64,000 bases of DNA from Blakeslea trispora (taxonomy: Eukaryota; Mucoromycota; Mucoromycetes; Mucorales; Choanephoraceae), in contig JAIWNE010000028.1 of the NCBI GenBank assembly GCA_025331445.1, positions 267,829 through 331,828 of the forward strand. The letters are read 5' to 3'. The notes below the pieces were generated by a model, which searched no databases, was not told where the DNA came from, and was given only the letters and a program-made list of their open reading frames with translations. The position numbers and the translations under genes are program-made. This document shows positions 45,498 to 57,352 of this stretch, piece by piece. Position 1 is the stretch's first letter, and each line of letters begins with the position of its first letter.

Positions 45498-48267
45498 CCA
45501 CATAGGTTATTAAGCATAGCTTCCTAGCACTGGAAACTGAGATGAAGCCACCCGTTCCTTTAATGGCAGGTAATAGAGACCGTTAAATGCAAAGTACCAG
45601 TAATTGGTACTATGTAAGTTATATTCTGTAACTTCATTAGCTTGGGCTTGCATGTATGTTTTCTTTTGCTCTTTTTCTGAGGAATATGTGAAATCAAAAT
45701 AAAAAAAAAAAAAGGAAATCAATGGTTGAGATAATCAAATTCTGTTCTTTGTGTGAGGATTGAGTCTTAAGAAAGTCTTTGGCTTTAATGCCATGTATAA
45801 CTTGCTTAGAGAATGCTTGACAGCCAAATGAAGACAATGAGACAGAATTCTGATATTTTTGGAGCCAAACAAAATACACTTTAAAATCAGAAACACAAGC
45901 ATATTGAAAAGTTCGCATCAATAACAATAATAACCAGAAATAAATACCACATAACAGCCTCTCTAATAGGGATATACAGCATTTTTATAAACCGTTGCTT
46001 ATAGTGCAGAATGTCAATATAAAGGGAACACTAGTATACAACAATAGTATCTCAACCCTGTAAATCAAACACAGCCAATCCTCACAATCAGACAAGTAAA
46101 TCCTTGGTGCTTCCAATTCCAAAAGTACAGCATATGTCTTTCTCTCAAGAGAAAAAACCATCTTGACAGCTATCTCAGAGCCCAAACATAAAAAAAAAGA
46201 ACAAGAAAACAAAGTTACACAGTGCTTGGATCCAGATCTTCATTGGAGACAACAATTCATCTTTCTTTCTTTTTTCTCAGAGTAAATCAAACGAGATGTA
46301 ACCCTTTCGTTCAAATGTTATTATACAGCACTGATTCTTCTTTCTTTCTTACAACTGGCTTAAAGGGGTATCAGCATCTATTTGATGCTTTAGATTTGGC
46401 GGATAAGCCACCAGACAAGTCTTTGAAATTGAACGTATCTCACTGTTATCTTCTCATAAACACTTGGTTATTGTAGTGACAGGTATTACTGACTGACTAA
46501 CTGACTGAATGAATTTGCTTAGTTTAAGTTGTTCATTCTAATCATGCTTTGATTCATTTTTGAACATAACGAGGTCTCGGCTAGAAGTACCTCTTTTTTT
46601 TTTCTTTTCCTTTCTTGCTCCGCATAATTTCATGATTTCGGTGTTGGCTATGTGTTACTGCAATTGTAGAGGAGCTCTCTATCCAAAGCCATTAGCTGCA
46701 TAATAAAGCAAGCTCCTTCATATTGTCAATTCCCTTTTACTCTCTATTGTATCAGTTATACAAAGAAAGATAGAGAGAGAGAGAAAAAAAAAGAAAGAAG
46801 CCAAAAATACATGTTGAGTGATGTGCTACGTCATCATTGTGCTTATCATTATGATTGGTTTTTGAGAAAATAGGGAGGAGAAGGCAATTTTCATATAGAG
46901 GAAAAAAAAAAAAAAATCCGCCCTATTTTTTTTTCTCTTTTTTTCTCTTCAAGGGCAAGGTGATTCTTGCTATCGCACAGACTGAGGCAGCTCGTTACTG
47001 TTTCTTCAGTAATGCACAGTTGCAAGAGAGACCGGCGTGAATGACATCTTTTCGATAGACGCGTTGGCTGCTGTTATGTTTGAAAGGGTGCCCTCCTGAT
47101 TTCGTAGCAGTGTTGGACTTTCTCTTTTGCTGATCTCTTTCTCCCTTCTCGCATGACTATTCTTTTGCTTTTTAGTCCCCTTCAGTGAGGGAGCAGTAGA
47201 GAATAAGAGAGCTAGGAGTTGGAGTTAAAGGGGAGGATACTCTCACTCAGGATGTGACAGCTTCACTTTTTTTCTTTCTTTCTTTCTTTTTCGTTAGAGA
47301 GAGAGTTAGAGGGAGAGAGAGAGGGTGATGCCTGGACGTATGCTGGCTACCCTAGTCAAGTGAGAGCTGTGGTTCTTTGAGCTATGGTTCTTTACTAGGC
47401 AGGTTCAGACGTGGATATTAGAAGCAATTCGGGGAGTGCTTATGGAAGATGAAGAGCGGGGAGGGTGGGTACCCCTAGCATACAAGTTATGTTTTCTTCA
47501 TACGAAATATGACACTCTTTTTCCTTTCGAGTCTTTGACATATGCGACACTTTGAGGGTATTGGTTACCTTTGCTCTCATTGCTTGTCGTCAACCCCTAG
47601 GATCCTCCAGTAGGACGTTGGTATGGTCTTCCCCTGTTTTACCTTACGAGGTCACTCAGGCGGTATCTCGCACCGTGAGCTAGAGAAGAGGGTAGATGAA
47701 GTCAACCTCCACGATTGGTTACCCTTGGAAACAGTTGTAATAAACTGGCTAATAGACTTCTAACATTATGTTGTTATAAATCCAATAAATAAACACTTGT
47801 TATAAAATCTTACTTTTCTTTTTTTTTACTTTTTTTCTTTTTGCTCGCTAAAGATTGCATTTCTTGATCACTTAATTTTGTTGAATGAATAAGAGTTCAA
47901 TCAATTCAGTAAATTATGCCTACATTCAATAAGCATTCTACTGACTGACACTAGGTTGCTCGATTACTGTTACTCTTATGTGATCAAACCTATCTAAATT
48001 CACTGCTTGATCAAACCTAATCTCTACCTGACTTGGATGGAATGATGAACATCCTCTACACACTCTATTATGCTTGTCGATTGCTTCATGATCCATCCTC
48101 AAGATTCATGCATATATTTCCAGCCTTTATCTCTCTCATATAGTAGTGCTTTAACAAGGTGTGCTTTTGTTTGAGAAGCACTCTACTGATCTCATACATG
48201 TTTGCATAGTCAAGGCTTATTCTTCTTACTTGATAGTATGTGCTACTCTCAGTCCTTTTTCTCTCTC
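45249..48267 (+). repeat. Direct repeat, copy A (about 3.0 kb)
   Basis: Nearly identical to 59096-62093 in the same orientation. The copies start at TATTTCATGCCGACATTCAC and end at CCTTTTTCTCTCTC; the flanks differ completely. Copy A has an extra 12 bp near 45276 (ATTTTTGATTGT), a longer TA microsatellite at 45467-45493 and small indels. No transposon termini, target duplication or conserved enzyme is visible. The 3' part (about 47500-47810) ends in AATAAA-rich sequence. The unit may be a retroelement-like repeat or a segmental duplication. Confidence 0.9.
45510..46212 (-). other. Gene-like ORF cluster inside repeat copy A
   Basis: Three minus-strand ORFs follow one another: MVFSLERKTYAVLLELEAPR then YLSDCEDWLCLIYRVE (45985-46212); MRTFQYACVSDFKVYFVWLQ then SVSLSSFGCQAFSKQVIHGI (45694-45927); and SEKEQKKTYMQAQANEVTEY then STNYWYFAFNGLYYLPLKER (45510-45722). 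They could be exons of one gene. No family is recognised. The second repeat copy has the same three ORFs at 59339-60041, and a diverged fragment of the first lies near 62460-62600. Confidence 0.35.
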
Positions 48268-50057
48268 GTGTGCACTACCAAAATACGAAAAAAGAGAAAA
48301 GCTTCTGTATGTATTTTTAATCGTATGCTACAGTATGTCTAACTGAAGCGTGGGCATATAGCATGATAGGCTTTTTGTGGACAGTCTACTGGAAGGTTTA
48401 ATAGACTAGTTGGACCTAAAAAAAAAAGAGAGAGGAAGAGAAATTCCAGATAACAATTTAGAGGGTGTTGCTCGGAAAGGAAATCCAATTAGCAGACAGC
48501 CAAAAACAAATAAGATTTTACTATCCTCATAACCAAGAGAAAAGAAGAAGAAAAAAAAAAAAGAAATGGCTATCTATTGATCGAAAGGGCATTAGATGCA
48601 CATACTTGTATGAATTGTGCTATCAACATATAGTGAGATGATGCGAATACAAAAACGCGGTTTTTACAAAACAAGATGACAAGCAATAATAAAAGTAAAG
48701 CCTAGTGCATTTTTCACATGATTGATTTACACATCTTATTTTTGTTTGTTGTTGTCTTTGTTGCCTTTGGTGTCTTTTTCATCTCTGGTATTCTTCTCTT
48801 TTCTTGTTCGTATTATGAAATAAAAGAAAACATCACGTATCATCACTGCTTCTCTGTAATCTGCTCTTGTCTATAGTTTTCAGTAAGTGCGTTACTTTTT
48901 TTTTGTGGCAAGGAGAACCGATACCAAGCCATCAGACAAAATCACACTAATGGTGTAGCACAAAATTGCACCAATAACGTCTGCATGGAAGATCGATCCA
49001 ACAATTCCAAAAGATAGACAAAAAAAAAGGAAAATAAAGAAGGCCTGGATTCATGATAGTTCAAGTGTGACAAGTGTCTGAAACGCTTTGGAGAAAGATA
49101 AACCAAAAAAAAAAGGCAGAGAAAGAAAAGCGATTGGCCCTCAAGTAATAGCATATGTCAACATGTGAAAAAGCATAATAGCTTAAAGCAAGGAATATCA
49201 ATCATAGGCTAAAATCAACCTGTCAGAAGTTCAAAGAATATAAGAAAAAGGTTTAGTTTCTTACTTTTTGCTCTCTCTTTCTCTCTCTTTCTTTTTTCCT
49301 TATGCATTCACCACTTCCTTTTTTCTATTGTATATACATATGTGCCATTCTCTCTTTTGCTTCCGACTATGAAGATTGTCTGGTTCTCTGGTCCAAAGGT
49401 TTGTACCCTTTTCATTTTTTTGTTGTTTTGTTTTTGTTGTCTTGTTGTTCTGCTTTTTTGGTTTCCTTTTTTTGTTGGTTCTTGAGTTGTTGGCTTTTTT
49501 TGTTGGCTTTTGGGTTATTGTTTTTTAGCTTTCTGGTTCTCCTGGTTCTCTCGGTCTTCTTCTAGTGTCTTGTTTCTCTTCTAGTTTCTTAGTTCTCTTG
49601 ATCTTCTTCTAGTGTCTTTCTATCTTAGTTCCTTAGTCTCGCCTATCTGTTACTCATTGCTCTTGTCTATAAGCACTTGTCTAATAAATTTATTCAAACT
49701 GTTGTAAATACAACTTTCTGTTCATCACTTTTCTACTTTGATCTATTCTGCTTTAGTTTATTCCAAGTCCTTAAATAAACAAACAAGTAACTATGTTCTC
49801 TGGATTGGCTAAATGCATCGTGTATCAAGATTATTTTCGTTAATGGCTCGAATCAGCATACTGAAAATCCAAAAAAAAAAGAGTACATTATTGAAAGGGT
49901 AAAAAGCCAAAAGAGGACGCTGCAGAAAACAGGCTTCTTGTTATATCTTTGAAATGACCTATTTTTTTTTGATCTACAAGTTGACGCGGTTTGATTCTTA
50001 AGCCTCTCCATATTTTCCTGATCTAGTTGAAACAGAATGCACTGTCGAGTAACTAGA
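48268..50057. other. Spacer between repeat copy A and left inverted-repeat arm
   Basis: About 1.8 kb without a supported gene. The ORF at 49302-49565 is a T-rich, Leu/Phe/Cys-rich low-complexity frame. The part at 49600-49710 (ACTTGTCTAATAAATTTATT) resembles the AATAAA-rich end of the 3-kb repeat. A CTTTTTTT and AAAGA microsatellite background is present. Confidence 0.5.
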
Positions 50058-50470
50058 TTCTCTTTCCCTCTCTCTCTCTACTTCTATTGATACAATTGTA
50101 TCATTATTGTAAGGGTTCATTGGATCCATCTGAAAAGACAGATCAAACATTTTCTATAGAACAAGAGATGGAAAAAACACTCGAGATGTATCTTTATAAA
50201 GCAGATTTTGTCAACACCATCTCATATATATGTATATATATGTATATATATTACTGGAAGAGTATGATTGGTAATTTGGTCACAAATAACTCTGTTCTGA
50301 CATGTCAGTGAAATGACGGTATGACTGATAGCAATAAGGGATTACTTTATAGCAGTGATAAACACACTCACGCACTCTGACTCTAACCACAGGATCTGAA
50401 TTCAGGTTGGAAACACCAAAGGATGATGTACTTGGCTGACAGTAGTAAAGCTTTGAGCTTTAAACATTTT

Positions 50471-50536
50471 CTTCTTCTTCTTCTTCTTCTTCTTCTTCTT
50501 CTTCTTCTTCTTCTTCTTCTTCTTCTTCTTCTTCTT
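50471..50536. repeat. (CTT)n microsatellite
   Basis: About 22 CTT units. The matching place in the right arm (about 56929-56947) has only about six. It produces poly-Leu and poly-Arg reading frames that are artefacts. Confidence 0.95.
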
Positions 50537-50810
50537 TTTTTTGGTTCTTTTGCATCCATGCAACTTTTCTCTAGTCTTGTGCTCAACATCAAATGCATCT
50601 TCTCAATCCCTTTTAGTTATACACAAAAACATCTTTCTTGATCTTATGCTTTTACTCATCTGGATATAAGCGTACAAGCATAAACTCTTTTGACAGCATT
50701 TCCGTCCATTATGCTGAAAAGTACGATGAGTAATTGCTGTTGAGCATTGTATTGTTGTCATCAGGTAGGCGTCCGTCTACCAAAAGGTGTCCATACTAAC
50801 ACGCAAGCCT

Positions 50811-50970
50811 CAATAGTTCTCAATAGTTCTCAATAGTTCTCAATAGTTCTCAATAGTTCTCAATAGTTCTCAATAGTTCTCAATAGTTCTCAATAGTTCT
50901 CAATAGTTCTCAATAGTTCTCAATAGTTCTCAATAGTTCTCAATAGTTCTCAATAGTTCTCAATAGTTCT
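50811..50970. repeat. 10-bp minisatellite CAATAGTTCT, 16 copies
   Basis: Sixteen exact head-to-tail copies. The right arm has 12 copies (56533-56652). No spacers exist, so it is not a CRISPR array. Confidence 0.97.
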
Positions 50971-51238
50971 CAAATGTAGTTTGTGTGAAATCACAAACAT
51001 GTCTCCAACAACTATGGCCATGGCCATAATAATGCAGGTTGCACACACACTATTCCGAGTTCAATTCATTGTAGTCTCATGCAATCCAGTACAATCCAGT
51101 GCAATCCACTTGCGTATATCTCTTCTTTATTTCTGTCTCTTACTTTGCTTCTTTGACTACCTCTCGTAATCTATCTTGTGTCATATAGTTTGTGCGTGAC
51201 CCGTGTTCGACCTATCCATTCTATATGCCTAGTCAATA

Positions 51239-51363
51239 TCCAGTATCCAGTATCCAGTATCCAGTATCCAGTATCCAGTATCCAGTATCCAGTCCAGTAT
51301 CCAGTATCCAGTATCCAGTATCCAGTATCCAGTATCCAGTATCCAGTATCCAGTATCCAGTAT
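51239..51363. repeat. 7-bp minisatellite CCAGTAT
   Basis: About 17 to 18 copies, with one shortened unit (CCAGT) in the middle. The same tract occurs inverted at about 56192-56268 and at 63874 to the window end. Confidence 0.95.
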
Positions 51364-51833
51364 TCAATACTCAACCTTCTACGTTCGATGTGTCACCTTG
51401 TTCTGTCCTCTTTTATCTATCTTACCTTCGAAGTCAACAGTAGCTACAGCCTATTCTGCAGCGAGACACTTGTTCAACTAGCACATTTTCCTTCCAACTG
51501 GTGCCTACTCTGCATCTGCATTTGCTCAGGATACGAGCGCTGTCTCAACCGTTTATATAACCTGAGTAGTTGTTGGTTCAGGTTTGCAAAACAGAAACAA
51601 GACGTTCCTCTGTCGTACTCCCACTATTCTTTTGCCTCTTTTTGCTGGGCTTTAGTTGGATACAGCAAGCATCTATAAGTCAAAGGTCCCTGTGAGTAGA
51701 TTCCATATTTGCCTCCATGGTAAAAACGATTGCAAAAAAAAACAAAATAAAATGCACCTTCTAAATAGGGAAGGATTAGCAGCCGTTACGAAAAGAAGCA
51801 AAGTAAGATTTTAATATATTAGAATATATTAGA

Positions 51834-53550
51834 TAGAGATATATTCAAAAAGTTTCACCCACCTCCGGTTTGATTTTGCACAAGATGCAGTGATCAGAAT
51901 TCAATAAAAGTGGTATCAATCAAACCGAAAAAAAGTCGGAAACTTTTTGATGTACTTTTTGTTACGATCGAGCGACCTTTTTATGATAAAGTATGAGAAA
52001 TAAGATGTTTGAATTTTTTGATTTATTTACAAACAATTAAAACTCAGCAAGAAGTCATCACAACATCACTGTCTTCTTCTTGAGGCTCTTCTGTGCAACA
52101 ATTTCTCAAGTACTCTTCATGGTACTCCTTTGCTTTGTCAACACAGCCTCTCCAAACAGACAGGAGACTTCTCTCAGGTATTGACTTGAGAATTTCTTCA
52201 AGTTTTACCTTAAGCTTTAGAGCAGTCTCGTTCAAATCTGGATTGTAGGCCAAAGGAGTTTTAGCCATCGACCACACCTTCTCGATTGGCTGTAATTCGC
52301 AATGATAAGGTGGTGTGGTGGCAATCCTGTGACCATACCTACTAGCAATCTCGTAGCATGCATAGGCAGGCCTGACTTCCAGTTTTTTGACGAGGTCCAG
52401 AAGAGCCTCCTTCTTCATTTTCTTTGGATTGTTCTCCTCACTCAATTCCATGCATTTTTACTGCATCAACCAATCCTCAATCTCTTTCTTCTTACTACTG
52501 CTGTTAGGAGTAGGGTTTAGTCTCGCTTATGATAAGATGCACCATCCATATGGATGATGCAGCTACCATAAGGCAAGAGTGACTTACAAAGCCTCTCGAA
52601 CAACTGTTCAAACTTTTCGGCAGTGAAGTGACCATGATAGTCAGGGTTGACATTCTTTCCACCATTGACTGGCCACACAGTCACACTGTCTTCGATCACT
52701 TCAGCGTTTGCCCTTCTACCTTCGTTAAAAACAACAAATGCAGCAAAAATCACCATCATCGGTTTTCGTCCAAGCTCATTGACTACACCCTTAACAGGGG
52801 CCCAAGTCTTCTTGGCATGATGGTCAAGATGGCAATATGACTCATCAAGAAACACCTCAGGCTTGATTGGTCTGCATTTTCCATTCAGGTTTTGCAGCCT
52901 TTCGCTGACATATTTGTGTCGATACTCAACATTGGCATCAGAGTCATGGTTAATGTTTCTGCGGATACCTTGTTTATATCGCAAATCCAAGGTATGCATA
53001 TCCCTCAAAAGAGTCTGTTTTGATACATCAATATTGTGCTTGTCTTTTAAAGCTTTTTTGATAGTCTTTACAGTGGCTGGAAGACCTTTTTCGTTGTTTT
53101 CTTTAACAATACTCTTTACGGCTAAAATATAATCCTTCTCCAATTCACGAGGAGGGTGACCTATAAGCTTTTTTTCGGAAGCTTCCGATTGCGAATTGCT
53201 TATACGAATTGCTTTCTTAGCAGCACTGCTTGTAATGTCAAGAAGCTTACTAAAAGTCTCTTGGGATTCCGGTCTCTTGCAATGGCCATTTTTAAGCTTA
53301 TCTTCCTTGATTACATCGTACATGCGACTTAAAAGGACATAAGTTTCATCTGTGAATTCACGAGAATCTAAGATGGGTTTTGGATAAAGTGTTTTATGAG
53401 AACTTATTTTTTTTAATAGTGATGAAAGAGAAAAGAGAGGGCTTTTCAACCATGGTAGTCTCAACTCTGTAGACCCATGTCTCATGAGGTAGTCACGATA
53501 AGAAAAAAAAAAGTCGATTTTCGGGGCGAGACTTTTTGAATATATCTCTA
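51834..53550 (-). mobile_element. IS630/Tc1-mariner-type element with TIRs, decayed
   Basis: TIRs TAGAGATATATTCAAAAAGT begin at 51834 and, inverted, end at 53550; the outermost TA on each side fits the TA target duplication of this superfamily. Inside the left end, CAAAAAGTTTC…CCGGTTTG (51845-51881) is followed by its inverse CAAACCG…GGAAACTTTTTG (about 51919-51947), subterminal repeats. The element holds one minus-strand transposase and sits only 27 bp inside the left inverted-repeat arm boundary. Confidence 0.88.
52044..53485 (-). pseudogene. IS630/Tc1-mariner-type transposase, broken
   Basis: Frame one runs 53485-52517 and frame two 52451-52044. Frame one has a helical N-terminus, LREMHTLDLRYKQGIRRN-like linker, EVFLDESYCHLDHHAKKTW with the first catalytic Asp, a central PMMVIFAAFVVFNEG strand and SCIIHMDGASYHKR with the second Asp. 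Frame two has LEVRPAYACYEIASRYGHRI and TTPPYHCELQPIEKVWSMAK with the Glu. Between them, LNPTPNSSSKKKEIEDWLMQ can be read in a shifted frame and then meets TAA, so at least one frameshift and one stop separate the DD and E parts. This is the D…D…E order of the IS630/Tc1 group. The copy is inactive as read; a spliced form was not found. Confidence 0.85.
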
Positions 53551-53719
53551 ATAGGGGGGCTCAATAATAATTAACTGATAACTGACGAAGATAGAGAACT
53601 AGTAATTTTCGAGGAGACAATATACGAGTTTTTCCATAAAAAAAAAGGAAAAATAAAAGTGAAGACAAGTATAAAAGTGTTTAGGGTGAGGTAAAAGACT
53701 TGAAAAAGAAATAGAACGG

Positions 53720-55595
53720 CTATGTACTACTATTATCATTGATAGAAGCTTGCAATCTATCGGCACATAATTGATTTGCTTCGAATATACTTCTTACTGT
53801 TTCTTCTCCTGCCATCACCCTTCCAGCGTTTTCCTCTCTCAGAAGTCCCTCAATCTCGTCCTGTCTTTTCAAGAGTTGCTGCGAAATAACTTATTATTAG
53901 CCATTGTGTTTACATGTAAATACCGCCATCATATAGTCATACCTCGAATTCAGCTAGTAACTCAAAGACCTGGATCCAATCATAGCGTTCTTGGTATGAG
54001 ATTGGAATGGTAGCACTTCGTCTCTCTTCAAAAACGAACTTTTTTTCTTTATCCATTGACAGGACCGACAACGTCATCTTCCGCTTGATAACTTGAACGC
54101 TGATAGCTATATAATTCTTGAACGTTTCGAATCGAGCGTTTTTTAGGTCATAAGCCTTCAGCACAAGGATGGAGGTCAAGATTTTTATCAACTTCAAGGC
54201 ATCACCCTGCGCATGGCTTTGATCTTCGCTTACACCACCTGATGACGCCTCAAACACAACACGTTCGTCATCCATATGTCCGACTAATGTAGAATAACCA
54301 AGACCATCCGCAAAGCTGGAGCTTGCCCGTTGTATATCGGCTGCCAAGGATGATGTAGTTTGCATGCTCTTAATAGTCTTCTCGCACCTATAAGATTATG
54401 ATTAAACACCAGTGATTGGTTTCCATGTGCGACAAAACACTGATTTATTTCTATCAAAACTTACCACTCGAAATGGATATTTTGATGGTGACTTTCAAAA
54501 GCAGAAAAAACCGGTATCACCCTGTCAGCGAAAAAAGTTCTTTCATGATTAGAATATATAGGTGTTGTGCGGAAACATTTGGATGAGAAGTCAAGAAGAG
54601 TATGCTTCATCATACGATAAAAATCTTGATTATCTTGGGTAGTGCTAGTAGGATCAAGATTTGGATAGACGTAATCAAACAAATCAACATGATTCTTGCA
54701 AGAAGAAAGAGTGCGCTCCAAGATATTTAAAAGACATGAATGGTGTTCAATTAACGAACAAATGCTTTGTTGATTGTTCTGATGTGATTGAACAACTGTT
54801 GCATCTTCTTCAGACATATTTTCTATACTTTGCATTCTGAAAATGTAGTTTCTTGAAAGCTTATCTCTGTCTGCTTTTGCTATTCTAGGGGTATTCAATG
54901 GAATAACCTTATTTGCTAGTGTTGTATCAAAGATGATAGTTTTTGATCCTCTTATAATTTTGATCTATTGAAAAAGATATGAGCAACTTGTATACTTTTT
55001 TTTTTAAACATGGTATCTATATACACACTTTTGAACTTTCAAGAATACTATCACTCGGATGTTTGTTCGTCACAGCAACACCAGCAACAGGAGACAAAGA
55101 ATTTTCACTTGTGGTGGGAGACAAGTAGTTCGTGTCAGCAGAGGATGAGGAGATTAGAGATGTGGAACTTGCAGAGGTTATATTCAAGTGCGTATTGAAG
55201 TGTGTTCTGAGGCTATCAATACAAGAATGAAGATTATTGCAGATTGCACAAACAAATATTAATGAGTAGTGTAAATTTGGTTGCTTTCGGATAGTATTTA
55301 TAGAAATAAATTGGTAACTGCCAAAAAAAGTGTTTGAGTCAGCAAATTGGAAAAAAAAAGTGAGAAAGAGCTCTTACAAGTTGGAACCACGCGTTGCATT
55401 TTTTACTACAGGAAGCTGTGGTGGTAAGTTGGAAACTAATCCAGAGAATAAAAATATTAAGATATAATTTATTAAGCATTCACATTCTTTTATTAACATA
55501 CTTTCGTGTTTTTTAATATGGTTATATAGTGTGGTGCGATTAGTCTTGTCTTCTTGACAGACATGGCAACGAAATGTACGCAAAACGCAGTTCAT
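53720..55595 (-). CDS. Two-finger C2H2 zinc-finger protein with coiled-coil C-terminus
   Basis: Exons can be joined on the minus strand from 55595. Finger 1, FRCHVCQEDKTNRTTLYNHI with KKH, is CX2CX12HX3H. The next exons give ISNLPPQLPVVKNATRGSNL and finger 2, FVCAICNNLHSCIDSLRTHF with NTH, also CX2CX12HX3H. A Ser-rich linker follows (SLISSSSADTNYLSPTTSEN). Then come KTIIFDTTLANKVIPLNTPR, the body exon ending near 54461 (YPNLDPTSTTQDNQDFYRMM), the exon 54365-53942 (ALKLIKILTSILVLKAYDLK) and a last exon with QLLKRQDEIEGLLREENAGR ending at 53720. It is the only gene in the loop of the inverted repeat. The body resembles hypothetical proteins expanded in Mucorales. Its role is unknown; DNA binding is likely. 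Confidence 0.65.
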
Positions 55596-55675
55596 AAATT
55601 CAACAGAAGATAAAGCAAAGAATTACTACTAAAACAGGAAAGATTCCTTCGTTTTTTCTATTACGATGGCTATTT

Positions 55676-55747
55676 ATCTTGCCCTATTTGGAAGGATTTC
55701 TCCGTTTTTTTTTGCAATGACTGCTAATCCTTCTAAATAGGGAAGGT
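55676..55747 (-). repeat. Extra units of the ~53-bp repeat at the right arm
   Basis: Partial and full copies of the GATTAGCAGYCRTTRCG…AAAGTAA…CCTTCCCTATTTAGAAG unit, continuing inward past the end of homology with the left arm. The left arm has only one unit. Confidence 0.75.
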
Positions 55748-57352
55748 TTACTTTGCTTCTTTTCGTAACGGCTGCTAATCCTTCCCTATTTAGAAGGTGC
55801 ATTTTATTTTGTTTTTTTTTGCAATCGTTTTTACCATGGAGGCAAATATGGAATCTACTCACAGGGACCTTTGACTTATAGATGCTTGCTGTATCCAACT
55901 AAAGCCCAGCAAAAAGAGGCAAAAGAATAGTGGGAGTACGACAGAGGAACGTCTTGTTTCTGTTTTGCAAACCTGAACCAACAACTACTCAGGTTATATA
56001 AACGGTTGAGACAGCGCTCGTATCCTGAGCAAATGCAGATGCAGAGTAGGCACCAGTTGGAAGGAAAATGTGCTAGTTGAACAAGTGTCTCGCTGCAGAA
56101 TAGGCTGTAGCTACTGTTGACTTCGAAGGTAAGATAGATAAAAGAGGACAGAACAAGGTGACACATCGAACGTAGAAGGTTGAGTATTGAATATACTGGA
56201 TACTGGATACTGGATACTGGATACTGGGATACTGGATACTGGATACTGGATACTGGATACTGGATATTGACTAGGCATATAGAATGGATAGGTCGAACAC
56301 GGGTCACGCACAAACTATATGACACAAGATAGATTACGAGCGGTAGTCAAAGAAGCAAAGTAAGAGACAGAAATAAAGAAGAGATATACGCAAGTGGATT
56401 GCACTGGATTGTACTGGATTGCATGAGACTACAATGAATTGAACTCGGAATAGTGTGTGTGCAACCTGCATTATTATGGCCATGGCCATAGTTGTTGGAG
56501 ACATGTTTGTGATTTCACACAAACTACATTTGAGAACTATTGAGAACTATTGAGAACTATTGAGAACTATTGAGAACTATTGAGAACTATTGAGAACTAT
56601 TGAGAACTATTGAGAACTATTGAGAACTATTGAGAACTATTGAGAACTATTGAGGCTTGCGTGTTAGTATGGACACCTTTTGGTAGACGGACGCCTACCT
56701 GATGACAACAATACAATGCTCAACAGCAATTACTCATCGTACTTTTCAGCATAATGGACGGAAATGCTGTCAAAAGAGTTTATGCTTGTACGCTTATATC
56801 CAGATGAGTAAAAGCATAAGATCAAGAAAGATGTTTTTGTGTATAACTAAAAGGGATTGAGAAGATGCATTTGATGTTGAGCACAAGACTAGAGAAAAGT
56901 TGCATGGATGCAAAAGAACCAAAAAAAAAGAAGAAGAAGAAGAAGAAAATGTTTAAAGCTCAAAGCTTTACTACTGTCAGCCAAGTACATCATCCTTTGG
57001 TGTTTCCAACCTGAATTCAGATCCTGTGGTTAGAGTCAGAGTGCGTGAGTGTGTTTATCACTGCTATAAAGTAATCCCTTATTGCTATCAGTCATACCGT
57101 CATTTCACTGACATGTCAGAACAGAGTTATTTGTGACCAAATTACCAATCATACTCTTCCAGTAATATATATACATATATATACATATATATGAGATGGT
57201 GTTGACAAAATCTGCTTTATAAAGATACATCTCGAGTGTTTTTTCCCATCTCTTGTTCTATAGAAAATGTTTGATCTGTCTTTTCAGATGGATCCAATGA
57301 ACCCTTACAATAATGATACAATTGTATCAATAGAAGTAGAGAGAGAGAGGGA

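Larger units (their letters stand above)
50058..51806 (+). repeat. Long inverted repeat, left arm
   Basis: The reverse complement of 55748-57357. It contains, in order: a pyrimidine run, TATATA-rich DNA, a (CTT)22 microsatellite (50471-50536), a 10-bp minisatellite CAATAGTTCT in 16 copies (50811-50970), a CCAGTAT minisatellite (about 51239-51363), unique sequence and one unit of the GATTAGCAGCCGTTACG repeat at its inner end. An ORF at 51178-51678 is open through the minisatellite but has no recognisable domain and recurs in all three copies only because the DNA is repeated. Confidence 0.9.

Noticed and set aside
45249..48267. LTR retrotransposon interpretation of the 3-kb repeat
   Set aside because: The ends lack TG…CA, no target-site duplication is visible, and there is no gag/pol between the two copies.
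49302..49565. Cys/Phe/Leu-rich ORF with an apparent signal peptide
   Set aside because: T-rich low-complexity DNA; no stable domain or splice pattern.
50383..50641. Poly-Arg and poly-Leu ORFs
   Set aside because: Translations of the (CTT)n microsatellite.
50811..50970. Regular repeat that might be taken for a CRISPR array
   Set aside because: Units are 10 bp, head-to-tail, with no spacers; this is a eukaryotic minisatellite.
51171..51678. ORFs with repeated SSIQYPV on plus and DTGYWIL on minus
   Set aside because: Translations of the CCAGTAT minisatellite; the downstream open part has no known domain and its conservation is only due to DNA duplication.
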